Shown here piece by piece: positions 1 to 5,866 of a stretch of 9,746 nt of DNA; the stretch's first letter is position 1, and each line of letters starts with the position of its first letter. Where the stretch lies: NCBI GenBank assembly GCA_036475545.1, contig JAZGAE010000118.1, positions 1 through 9,746 on the forward strand. Direction: 5' to 3'. The DNA comes from JAZGAE01 sp036475545 (GTDB taxonomy: Bacteria; Pseudomonadota; Alphaproteobacteria; DATDPM01). The notes below the pieces were generated by a model. The model made no database searches, was not told the DNA's origin, and worked only from the letters and a program-made list of their open reading frames with translations. The position numbers were made by a program, and so were the translations under genes.

Positions 1-464
1 AGGTCTACTGGGCCGCGGTCGTCGGCGTGCCCCGGCCACGCCGGGGGGAAGTGAGCCTGGCGCTCGCCAAGGTGCCAAGCGGGCGCGGCGAGCGGGTGGC
101 CCCGGAGGCGCTCGTAGGCAAGCGGGCGCGCACCCTTTATGCCGTGGTCGAGTCCGCGGGGAATCGGGCGGCGTGGGTGGCGCTCATGCCTTTGACCGGG
201 CGCACCCACCAGCTCCGTGTGCATTGCGCGGCGCTGGGAACGCCAATTGCCGGCGACGGCAAGTACGGCGGCGCCGGGGCCTTCCTTAACGCCGAAGGAA
301 TCTCGGGAAAGCTGCATCTGCACGCCCGCGAGATCGCCATACCCCGCCCCAGGGGCGGCACCTTGCGCGTCACGGCGCCGCTGCCCGACCACATGCGCAC
401 GACCTGGGCGTTCTTCGGCTTCGATCCCGACTACGCCGGCGATCCGTTCGCGGGCATGGCTTGA
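1..464 (+). CDS. RluA/RluC-family 23S rRNA pseudouridine synthase, C-terminal part (5' truncated)
   Basis: The reading frame is open from base 3 to a TGA at 462-464 and gives 153 residues, so the true start lies before the window. The protein isomerises specific uridines to pseudouridine in large-subunit rRNA in the cytoplasm. What is visible is the C-terminal half of the RluA-type catalytic fold. An early segment reads YWAAVVGVPRPRRGEV, followed by the family's last core motif, LTGRTHQLRVHCAALGTPIAGD, in which the TGRTHQLR arginine/histidine cluster and the GD-x-x-YGG end are characteristic. The motif carrying the catalytic aspartate (HRLD) would be upstream and is not seen. RluC, RluD and RluA cannot be told apart from this part. 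The gene converges on the minus-strand transporter with a 131 bp gap. The downstream HAD and ATP12 genes are its usual neighbours in Alphaproteobacteria, as recalled from general knowledge. Confidence 0.9.
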   Translation, partial: VYWAAVVGVPRPRRGEVSLALAKVPSGRGERVAPEALVGKRARTLYAVVESAGNRAAWVALMPLTGRTHQLRVHCAALGTPIAGDGKYGGAGAFLNAEGISGKLHLHAREIAIPRPRGGTLRVTAPLPDHMRTTWAFFGFDPDYAGDPFAGMA

Positions 465-595
465 GAGGCGCCCCGCCCTCGGCAGATCCGGCCGCGTGCG
501 CCTTACCGCCGGACCGGCGACTCCGTCTCCTTTGTCTCCTGCCCGCGGCACAAAATTCCTCCGGCGCAGTCAGTTCAACTTGGCCGGATTATGCT
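465..595. other. Convergent intergenic gap between the pseudouridine synthase and the transporter
   Basis: These 131 bp separate the ends of two convergent genes, where a bidirectional terminator would be expected. The only dyad seen is a 13-base palindrome at 507-519 (cgccgg-a-ccggcg). It has no usable loop and no following T tract, so I do not call a terminator. No tRNA, repeat or credible small gene was seen. Confidence 0.5.
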
Positions 596-2104
596 CTAAG
601 GCGCGAAGACCACCGCGGCGAGGGCGTAGGCGACGGCGGTGATGAGGCAAATGGCGCCGAGGTTCATGACCAGCCCGGCCCGCGCCATCTGCGGGATCGT
701 GACCCTGCCGCTGCCGAACACGATGGCGTTGGGCGGCGTTGCCACCGGGAACATGAAGGCGCAACTCGCCGCCACCACGGCCGGCACCAGCAGCATCACC
801 GGCTCCGTTCCCACCGTGCCCGCGAGCGTGGCGGCCAGCGGCAGGAAGACGATGGTCGTCGCCGTATTGCTGGTGAGCTCGGTGAGGAAGATCACGATCG
901 CGGTCACCGCCAGCACCACCGCGACGAGCGGCCAGTTGGCGAAGGCGCCCATCGCGTCGCCGGCCCAGGCGGCGAGGCCGCTCTCCGTGATTCCCGCCGC
1001 AAGGCTGAGCCCTCCGCCGAACAGGATCAGCACGTCCCAGGGCAGCCGTTGGGCCCATTCCTTGTCGAGGAGAAACACGCCGCGCCGCACATCCACTGGC
1101 GTCACGAACAGGGCGAGCGCGCCGGCGACGGCGATGCCCGCGTCGGTCAACGCCAGGTCCGGAAGCCATCGGGTTATGAGCGGCCGCGTGACCCACAACA
1201 GGGCCACCAACGCGAAGACCAGCGCCGTCAGCTTCTCCGCCCGCGAGATCGGGCCCATGGTCTTCAGCTCCGAGCGAATCAACGCGTCGATGCCCTCGAT
1301 CCCGCGGGACCCCACTGGAAATACGATCTTGGTCAACACCAGCCAGGCAAGGACGAGCATCACGCATGCGAGCGGGACGCCCAGCAGCATCCATCTGGCG
1401 AAGCCGATCTCGACGCCGTACTGCTCGTCCATGAACCCCGCGAAGAGCGCATTGGGGGCGGTGCCGATGAGCGTGCCGAGCCCGCCGATGGAGGCGGCGT
1501 AGGCGATGGCGATGGCGAGCACCGTGGCGAAGCGCCCGTCGCCGTGCTCGGCCTGCTGGGCTCGGGCGCCGGAACGGCTGTTCACCAGGGCGATCACCGA
1601 GATCCCGATGGGAAGCATCATGATGGTCGTCGCGGTGTTGGAGACCCACATGCTGATGGCCGCCGTGGTCACCATGAAGCCGGCGATCAACGCGTCGGGC
1701 CGCGTGCCCGTGATACTGAGGATATTGAGCGCGATGCGCCGGTGCAGGTTCCACTTCTCCATGGCGATGGCGATCACGAATCCGCCGAACAGCAGGAAGA
1801 TGATCGGGTTGGCGTAGTGGGCCGCGGCCGCCTTGATGGGAAGGACCTGGAGCAGCGGGAACAGAACGAGCGGCACCAGCCCGGTCGCGGCCACGGGAAG
1901 CGCCTCGCCGATCCACCACACCGCCATCAGGACGGCGACCGCCGCGACCCGCCAGGCGGCAAGGTCCATGCCCGCTGCGGGCGGCGTGGCGATCATGATG
2001 GCGAAGAGGACGACGCCGAGGACCAGGGCGACGAGCTGCGACGGCCGACGTGCCGCAATCTCTGTCCCCCCTTCGGGCCGGCCATTGGGATCCCCCCCGG
2101 TCAT
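596..2104 (-). CDS. DASS/SLC13 family sodium-coupled anion (di/tricarboxylate or sulfate) symporter
   Basis: This is an inner-membrane secondary transporter of the divalent anion:Na+ symporter family; known members move C4-dicarboxylates, citrate or sulfate with sodium. From ATG 2104 the protein is 502 residues and mostly hydrophobic, a typical family length. The two-fold repeat shows in paired SNT motifs, SNTATTIM at about 155-162 and SNTATTIVFLPL at about 412-423; these form the sodium and substrate sites in the family. The stretch ASCAFMFPVATPPNAIV near residue 446 fits the PROSITE Na:sulfate symporter signature as I recall it. WWIGEALPVAATGLVPLVLFP near the N terminus and LPWDVLILFGGGLSLA are also family hallmarks. 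A GTG at 2125 in the same frame would add seven residues. ATG 2104 is preferred because AGGGA lies 8 bases upstream of it, whereas GTG 2125 has AGGGG only one base away. Substrate cannot be assigned. The gene runs against all its neighbours. Confidence 0.93.
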   Translation of the reverse strand: MTGGDPNGRPEGGTEIAARRPSQLVALVLGVVLFAIMIATPPAAGMDLAAWRVAAVAVLMAVWWIGEALPVAATGLVPLVLFPLLQVLPIKAAAAHYANPIIFLLFGGFVIAIAMEKWNLHRRIALNILSITGTRPDALIAGFMVTTAAISMWVSNTATTIMMLPIGISVIALVNSRSGARAQQAEHGDGRFATVLAIAIAYAASIGGLGTLIGTAPNALFAGFMDEQYGVEIGFARWMLLGVPLACVMLVLAWLVLTKIVFPVGSRGIEGIDALIRSELKTMGPISRAEKLTALVFALVALLWVTRPLITRWLPDLALTDAGIAVAGALALFVTPVDVRRGVFLLDKEWAQRLPWDVLILFGGGLSLAAGITESGLAAWAGDAMGAFANWPLVAVVLAVTAIVIFLTELTSNTATTIVFLPLAATLAGTVGTEPVMLLVPAVVAASCAFMFPVATPPNAIVFGSGRVTIPQMARAGLVMNLGAICLITAVAYALAAVVFAP

Positions 2105-2112
2105 GGCGGATA

Positions 2113-2117
2113 TCCCT
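2113..2117 (-). promoter_or_regulatory. Ribosome binding site selecting the transporter start
   Basis: On the minus strand AGGGA ends 8 bases before ATG 2104. This normal Shine-Dalgarno spacing favours that ATG over the in-frame GTG at 2125. Confidence 0.5.
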
Positions 2118-2125
2118 AGCGGCAC

Positions 2126-2139
2126 ACCCCTGCGGGGGT
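2126..2139. repeat. Short inverted repeat ACCCC-tgcg-GGGGT upstream of the transporter
   Basis: A perfect 5-bp dyad with a 4-base spacer lies 22 bases upstream of the transporter ATG, in the divergent region between the transporter and HAD genes. It could be an operator or a leader hairpin, or chance in GC-rich DNA. There is no independent support. Confidence 0.3.
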
Positions 2140-2192
2140 CAAGCCGGGGCGGCGCCGGCCTTGGCTGCGGTCTCCCTTTTTTGGTCGGCGCC

Positions 2193-2225
2193 AGCGGTGA
2201 GCGGGGCGAAAGTCTGGACGTTTTT
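2193..2225 (+). repeat. Copy 1 of bipartite intergenic motif AGCGGTGA ... AAGTCTGGAC-N-TTT
   Basis: AGCGGTGA at 2193-2200 is followed by AAGTCTGGAC at 2210-2219, one base, then a run of five T. The same two boxes recur in the same order and strand at 9584-9604, where they are fused. Here nine extra bases (gcggggcga) separate them. Function is unknown; it is upstream of the HAD gene. Confidence 0.5.
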
Positions 2226-2250
2226 CAGGAATGCCCCCATCTTTCAGGAA
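2223..2250 (+). repeat. Direct repeat of TTTCAGGAA, 19 bp apart
   Basis: TTTCAGGAA occurs at 2223-2231 and again at 2242-2250. Each copy is followed by CCCCCAT (2234-2240 and 2262-2268). The two units, TTTCAGGAA-N2-CCCCCAT and TTTCAGGAA-N11-CCCCCAT, fill most of the 50 bases before the HAD start. They may be tandem regulator sites or a small local duplication. Confidence 0.4.
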
Positions 2251-2275
2251 AGCCGCAGAGACCCCCATTAGATGA
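2231..2275 (+). CDS. Possible 14-codon upstream ORF (leader peptide) overlapping the HAD start
   Basis: ATG 2231 opens a 14-codon frame, MPPSFRKAAETPIR. Its TGA at 2273-2275 overlaps the HAD start ATG at 2272-2274 as ATGA, the arrangement used in translational coupling. The HAD gene has only a weak ribosome site of its own (AGAGA at 2257-2261), so coupling would make sense. Against it, the AGGA before this ATG touches the start codon, which is too close for a good ribosome site. The peptide has no attenuator-like codon run, and so short an ORF can arise by chance. Confidence 0.2.
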   Translation: MPPSFRKAAETPIR

Positions 2276-2964
2276 CTTCTGATACCGCGATTCGCCTGGC
2301 CGTCTTCGACTGCGACGGCACCCTCGTCGACAGCCAGCATACCATCGTCGCGGCGATGAGCGCGGCGTGGGAGGCCAAGGGACTCTTGAGGCCGGAGCCG
2401 GAAGCGGTGCGCCGTGTCGTTGGCGTGCCGCTCATTGCCGCCATCGCCGAGCTCTTGCCCGAGGCGGGGGCGGACGACCACGTCACGCTGTCCCGCTATT
2501 ACCGGGAAGCCTTCCACGAGCTGCGCCAGGCCCCCGATTACCACGAGCCCCTCTTTCCGGGCGCCGTGGAGGCGCTGGACGCATTGGAAGCGTCCGACTT
2601 CGTCCTCGGCATCGCCACGGGCAAGTCGCGCCGGGGGCTCGAGGCCACCCTCGCGCGCCACGGGCTCGGCGGGCGCTTCGTGACGGTGCAGACGAGCGAC
2701 CAGGGGCCGGGCAAGCCGAGCCCCGACATGCTGCTCCGTGCCATGGCCGAGGCCGGGGCTGGGCCAAGGACCACCGTCATGATCGGCGACACCGTCTTCG
2801 ACGTCGAGATGGCGATCGCCGCCGACGCATTCGCCATCGGGGTGGGCTGGGGGTATCATGACAGCGAAGAGCTTCGGGTGGCCGGCGCCGCGGTCATCGT
2901 CGACGCCTTCGCCGACATCCCGGCCGCGGCCGCAAGGTTGACGGGAAGGAGGGAGTGCCCGTGA
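2272..2964 (+). CDS. HAD-superfamily phosphatase (subfamily IA, phosphoglycolate phosphatase-like)
   Basis: This 230-residue cytoplasmic protein carries all four haloacid dehalogenase motifs. Motif I is VFDCDGTLVDS, with nucleophile D13 and acid/base D15. Motif II is T116 in GIATGKS, motif III is K148 in GKPSPDML, and motif IV is GDTVFDVEM with D173 and D177. The insert between motifs I and II is helical, as in C1-cap subfamily IA enzymes such as Gph. The family hydrolyses phosphate monoesters through an aspartyl-phosphate; the substrate here is not predictable. The start is firm: a TAG at 2269-2271 directly precedes ATG 2272 in frame. The ribosome site is weak. The TGA overlaps the GTG start of the AsmA-family gene by four bases, so this is probably the first gene of a HAD-asmA-ATP12 transcript. 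HAD genes of this type commonly sit between an RluA-family gene and ATP12 in Alphaproteobacteria. Confidence 0.92.
   Translation: MTSDTAIRLAVFDCDGTLVDSQHTIVAAMSAAWEAKGLLRPEPEAVRRVVGVPLIAAIAELLPEAGADDHVTLSRYYREAFHELRQAPDYHEPLFPGAVEALDALEASDFVLGIATGKSRRGLEATLARHGLGGRFVTVQTSDQGPGKPSPDMLLRAMAEAGAGPRTTVMIGDTVFDVEMAIAADAFAIGVGWGYHDSEELRVAGAAVIVDAFADIPAAAARLTGRRECP
2946..2952 (+). promoter_or_regulatory. Strong ribosome binding site AAGGAGG deciding the AsmA-family start
   Basis: AAGGAGG lies inside the last HAD codons. It is 8 bases from GTG 2961 but only 2 from GTG 2955, so GTG 2961 is the probable start. That start gives the same GTGA overlap seen at the next junction. Confidence 0.75.
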
Positions 2965-5069
2965 AAACCGTGTTCAAAGTCGCCGTCGTCCTCGTCGTGG
3001 CGGTGGTCGTCGGCGCGATCGTGGTCCTGCACTCGATCGACTTCGACCAATACCGCGGCCTGATCGCGGAGGAAGTGGAGGCGGCGACCGGCCGCAAGCT
3101 GGTCATCCAGGGACACATCCAACCAGAGATCCTGTCGCTCACGCCCTCGCTCACGGTGGACGACGTGGCCTTGGCGAACGCCTCCTGGGGCACGCGGCCC
3201 GAAATGGTGACGCTCGAGCGCCTCGAGGCCGAGGTCGCCCTCATCCCGCTCTTCTCCGGCGATGTCGAGGTCAAGCGCCTGGTGCTGGTGGCTCCGGACA
3301 TCTTTCTCGAGACCGACGCGGAGGGGAACGGCAACTGGGTGTTCGAAGACGTAGGCCGTACGCCCGCGTCCGAGACGCCGACAGGAGCCGAGGCCGGCGC
3401 CCCGACGCTGCCCGCGGTGACCGAGGTTCGCATCGAGGACGCGGTGCTCACGTATCATGACGGCCGCACCGGTAAGGATACGTCCGTCACCATCGACCGC
3501 CTTTCGGGCTTCGCCGAAGATGCCCGAAGCCCGCTCAAGCTCGACCTGTCCGGCACCTACAACGGCGCACCCTTCGAGGCGGTCGTCGAGCTGGGGGCGC
3601 TCGCCGGGCTCGCGGATCCAGAAAAGCCGTACCCCGTGGACCTCGAAGTCAAGGCCGGCGGGGCCACTATCACGGTGAAGGGGGCGATCGGGGAACCGCT
3701 CGAAGCCAAGGGGCTCGCCCTCGACATCGCGGTTCAAGGGGCCGATCTGGCGGCCCTTGGCCAATTCGCCGGCGCCGCGCTGCCCGAGGCGGGCCCTTAC
3801 AGCGTCTCCGCCCACCTCAGCGACGAGGGCGAGGCGATCAGGATCGCCGAGCTGAAGGTGGCCCTGGGCCAGAGCGACCTCGCTGGCGACATCACGCTGG
3901 TCCAAGGCGTGAAGCCCCTGGTTCGGGGGGAGCTGAGCTCGAAGCTTATTGCGCTCAACGACTTCGTTGGCAAGGCGGAAACACAAGGCGAGGCCGCGCC
4001 GGAGGAGAGCGCGGCGGGCCAAGAGGCCGCCGAGACGGAGACGGACGACGGCCGCATCTTCAGCGACGAGCCGTTGCCGCTCGAGTTGTTAATGGCCGTG
4101 GACGTGGAGGTGAAGATCGCCGTCGCGCGGATCGTGACCGAGGGCCCGGAGATCTCGAACGTCGCCCTGAACGTGGCGCTCAAGGGCGGGAAACTCACGG
4201 TGAAGCCGCTCACCGCCGAGATCGCCAAGGGCCGCCTGAGTGCCGATATTGCCGTTGACGCCAGCGCGTCCCCGCCGCGCATGACGGCGAAGGTGACCGT
4301 GAAAGACATCGACCTCGCGGCGGTGGCGAAGGAAGCAGCCCTTGAGGAGAAGATCTCGGGTAAGGCGACCTTGGAGGCGTCGGTCGCGGGCAAGGGTCGC
4401 TCGATGCGGGCGCTGATGGCGGGGCTTGGCGGCCGCACGGAGCTTGTCGTCGGGGAAAGCCGGCTTGGCAACGCCTACCTCAAGTTCGTGCTGGCCGACG
4501 TCACCAAGGCGGTCCTTGGGGACGTGGGCGAGGACACCAGGGTCAACTGCGTCGTAAGCCGCTTCGACATCGACCAGGGCCTCGCCGTCTCGAAGGCGAT
4601 GGTGATGGACACGGAGACGCTCACGCTCACCGGCGAGGGCGAGATCAACCTGGCGACGGAAGAGCTGGACCTGACGCTGACGCCGAAGCCGAAGCAAGTG
4701 AGCCTGGTGAACCTGGCCGTGCCCATCAACGTGACGGGGCGGCTTTCATCGCCCACGGTGCTGCCCGATCCCGCCGGCGTCGCCACGAAGGTGGCCACCG
4801 GCGTCATCGGGACCATGACGGGGGCGGGCCTCGTGGCCGGTCTGCTGGGGGGCGCCGCCGCCGGCAGCATCGGGGGAGAGGACAACCCCTGCCTCGCCCT
4901 CCTTTCGGGCGGCGGAGCCCCGCAAGCTTCCGCGGACGGGGGCACGGCCAGCAAATCCACGGAAGCCCCCGGCGACGAGGAAGGCCAGGGCCCGGCCGGG
5001 GTCCTCATCGAGGGGATCGGAGACGGACTCAAGAGCATCGGCAGCCAGCTCAAGGGGCTGTTCGAGTGA
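2961..5069 (+). CDS. AsmA-family protein (single membrane anchor, large periplasmic domain)
   Basis: From GTG 2961 the protein is 702 residues. A start at GTG 2955, two codons earlier, is possible but has a worse ribosome site. Residues about 5-23 form one membrane anchor after a short basic N terminus, with no cleavage site evident, so the rest is probably periplasmic. The segment FDQYRGLIAEEVEAATGRKL is typical of the AsmA N terminus. A long repetitive beta-rich region follows, broken by an acidic, glutamate/alanine-rich linker at about 338-363. The AsmA C-terminal domain spans about 484-645, including LTLTGEGEINLATEELDLTL and VPINVTGRLSSPTVLPDP. Cys644 lies in an NPC motif, and the tail (GIGDGLKSIGSQLKGLFE) looks amphipathic. 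AsmA-like proteins belong to the bridge-like group linked to phospholipid transport and outer-membrane homeostasis; a precise role here is inference. It overlaps both neighbours by GTGA. Confidence 0.9.
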   Translation: MKTVFKVAVVLVVAVVVGAIVVLHSIDFDQYRGLIAEEVEAATGRKLVIQGHIQPEILSLTPSLTVDDVALANASWGTRPEMVTLERLEAEVALIPLFSGDVEVKRLVLVAPDIFLETDAEGNGNWVFEDVGRTPASETPTGAEAGAPTLPAVTEVRIEDAVLTYHDGRTGKDTSVTIDRLSGFAEDARSPLKLDLSGTYNGAPFEAVVELGALAGLADPEKPYPVDLEVKAGGATITVKGAIGEPLEAKGLALDIAVQGADLAALGQFAGAALPEAGPYSVSAHLSDEGEAIRIAELKVALGQSDLAGDITLVQGVKPLVRGELSSKLIALNDFVGKAETQGEAAPEESAAGQEAAETETDDGRIFSDEPLPLELLMAVDVEVKIAVARIVTEGPEISNVALNVALKGGKLTVKPLTAEIAKGRLSADIAVDASASPPRMTAKVTVKDIDLAAVAKEAALEEKISGKATLEASVAGKGRSMRALMAGLGGRTELVVGESRLGNAYLKFVLADVTKAVLGDVGEDTRVNCVVSRFDIDQGLAVSKAMVMDTETLTLTGEGEINLATEELDLTLTPKPKQVSLVNLAVPINVTGRLSSPTVLPDPAGVATKVATGVIGTMTGAGLVAGLLGGAAAGSIGGEDNPCLALLSGGGAPQASADGGTASKSTEAPGDEEGQGPAGVLIEGIGDGLKSIGSQLKGLFE

Positions 5070-5761
5070 AGCGCTTCTATTCCATGGCGGAGGTGGCCGA
5101 GCGGAACGGCGGCTTCACGGTGGTCCTCGACGGCAGACCGGTGCGCACGCCGGCGAAGGCGTCACTGAGCCTTCCCACCCGCGCCCTGGCCGAAGCCGTC
5201 GCCGAGGAATGGCGGGCGCAGGAGGAGGAAATCCGTCCCCAGTCCATGCGGCTCATGCGGCTGGCGGTGACCGCGATCGATCGGGTGAGCCGTCAACGAG
5301 ACGCCGTGATCGAAGAGATCGCCGCCTACGCGGCCACCGATCTCGTGTGCTATCGAGCCGAGCAACCGGCAAGCCTGGCGGCGCGCCAGCAGGCGGCCTG
5401 GCAGCCGCTCGTCGACTGGGCGGCGCGCCGCTACGACGCCCGGCTGCGGGTGACTGCCGGACTCATGCCGGTCCAGCAGCCGCAGGCGGCGACCGGGGCG
5501 CTGCGTAGCGCCGTCGCCGTGCTCGACGACATGATGCTGACGGGCCTCCATAACGCCACCGCCGCCTGCGGCTCTGCGGTGATCGCCCTTGCGTTGGCGG
5601 AGGGACGCGTCGGCCCGGACGAGGCCTGGGAGCTCTCGCTGGTCGACGAGACCTTCCAAGTCGAGCAGTGGGGCGAGGACGGCGAGGCGGCCCGGCGGCA
5701 CCAGGCCCTGCGCGAAGATATTGCTTCCGCCGCCCGATTCATGGAACTGTCACGGCCCTGA
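5066..5761 (+). CDS. ATP12-family chaperone for F1F0-ATP synthase assembly
   Basis: The 231-residue protein matches ATP12 across its length. Mitochondrial Atp12 binds free F1 alpha subunits before hexamer assembly; bacterial homologues are inferred to do the same in the cytoplasm. Recognisable blocks are FTVVLDGRPVRTPAK at about 17-31, EEWRAQEEEIRPQSMRLMRL at about 47-66, AYAATDLVCYRAEQP at about 87-101, and the C-terminal signature WELSLVDETFQVEQWGEDGE at about 188-207. GTG 5066 is the start: its GTGA overlaps the AsmA-family stop, and AAGGGG at 5052-5057 lies 8 bases upstream. The family is nearly confined to Alphaproteobacteria and mitochondria, so it fixes the likely lineage. It is the last gene of the HAD-asmA-ATP12 unit; a 105 bp gap with a likely operator separates it from pccB. 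Confidence 0.95.
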   Translation: MKRFYSMAEVAERNGGFTVVLDGRPVRTPAKASLSLPTRALAEAVAEEWRAQEEEIRPQSMRLMRLAVTAIDRVSRQRDAVIEEIAAYAATDLVCYRAEQPASLAARQQAAWQPLVDWAARRYDARLRVTAGLMPVQQPQAATGALRSAVAVLDDMMLTGLHNATAACGSAVIALALAEGRVGPDEAWELSLVDETFQVEQWGEDGEAARRHQALREDIASAARFMELSRP

Positions 5762-5799
5762 CGCGACCGGGCCGCCGGCTCGCGGGCTCCCGCCCCGCT

Positions 5800-5816
5800 A
5801 TGCAAAGCTGTTGCAT
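5800..5816. promoter_or_regulatory. Candidate PccR/ScfR-type operator, inverted repeat ATGCAA-agctg-TTGCAT
   Basis: A perfect 6-bp inverted repeat with a 5-base spacer lies in the gap before pccB, ending 50 bases from its ATG. The two TGCA cores are 11 bp apart, about one helical turn. In Rhodobacter sphaeroides the regulator PccR controls pccB through TTTGCAAA-X4-TTTGCAAA, where the cores are 12 bp apart. The left half here (TATGCAAA) matches that half-site at 7 of 8 bases; the right half (GTTGCATT) is weaker. Position and core sequence support an operator. The one-base difference in spacing and the imperfect right half keep this tentative. Confidence 0.5.
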
Positions 5817-5840
5817 TCGGGCGGCCCCGGTGACCAGAAT
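5811..5840 (+). promoter_or_regulatory. Weak candidate promoter for pccBA
   Basis: TTGCAT (5811-5816) and CAGAAT (5835-5840) are 18 bases apart and fit sigma-70 -35 and -10 boxes at 3 of 6 and 4 of 6 positions. Transcription would then start near 5847, just before the pccB ribosome site. The -35 box coincides with the right half of the inverted repeat, which would suit control by a bound regulator. The match is poor and other promoter positions are possible. Confidence 0.25.
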
Positions 5841-5866
5841 CCCGTGCATTTTTCCAGGGGGTCTTC

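Noticed and set aside
461..2119. Long plus-strand open frames opposite the transporter, including one of 552 codons
   Set aside because: The translation is rich in Arg, His, Asp and Gly with no recognisable domain, as expected for the antisense frame of a high-GC membrane protein gene. The minus-strand frame gives an unmistakable DASS transporter.
2112..2142. Possible sigma-70 promoter for the transporter (TTGACC with a downstream hexamer)
   Set aside because: The -35-like TTGACC is good, but no hexamer at 16-18 bases resembles a -10 box and the site would overlap the ribosome site.
2856..4022. 388-codon minus-strand frame opposite the AsmA-family gene
   Set aside because: Composition is typical of antisense frames and there is no recognisable domain; the plus-strand product fits the AsmA family throughout.
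5782..5793. Hairpin GCGGG-ct-CCCGC after the ATP12 gene as a terminator
   Set aside because: The loop is too small, the stem is short and there is no T tract; such dyads are common at this GC content.
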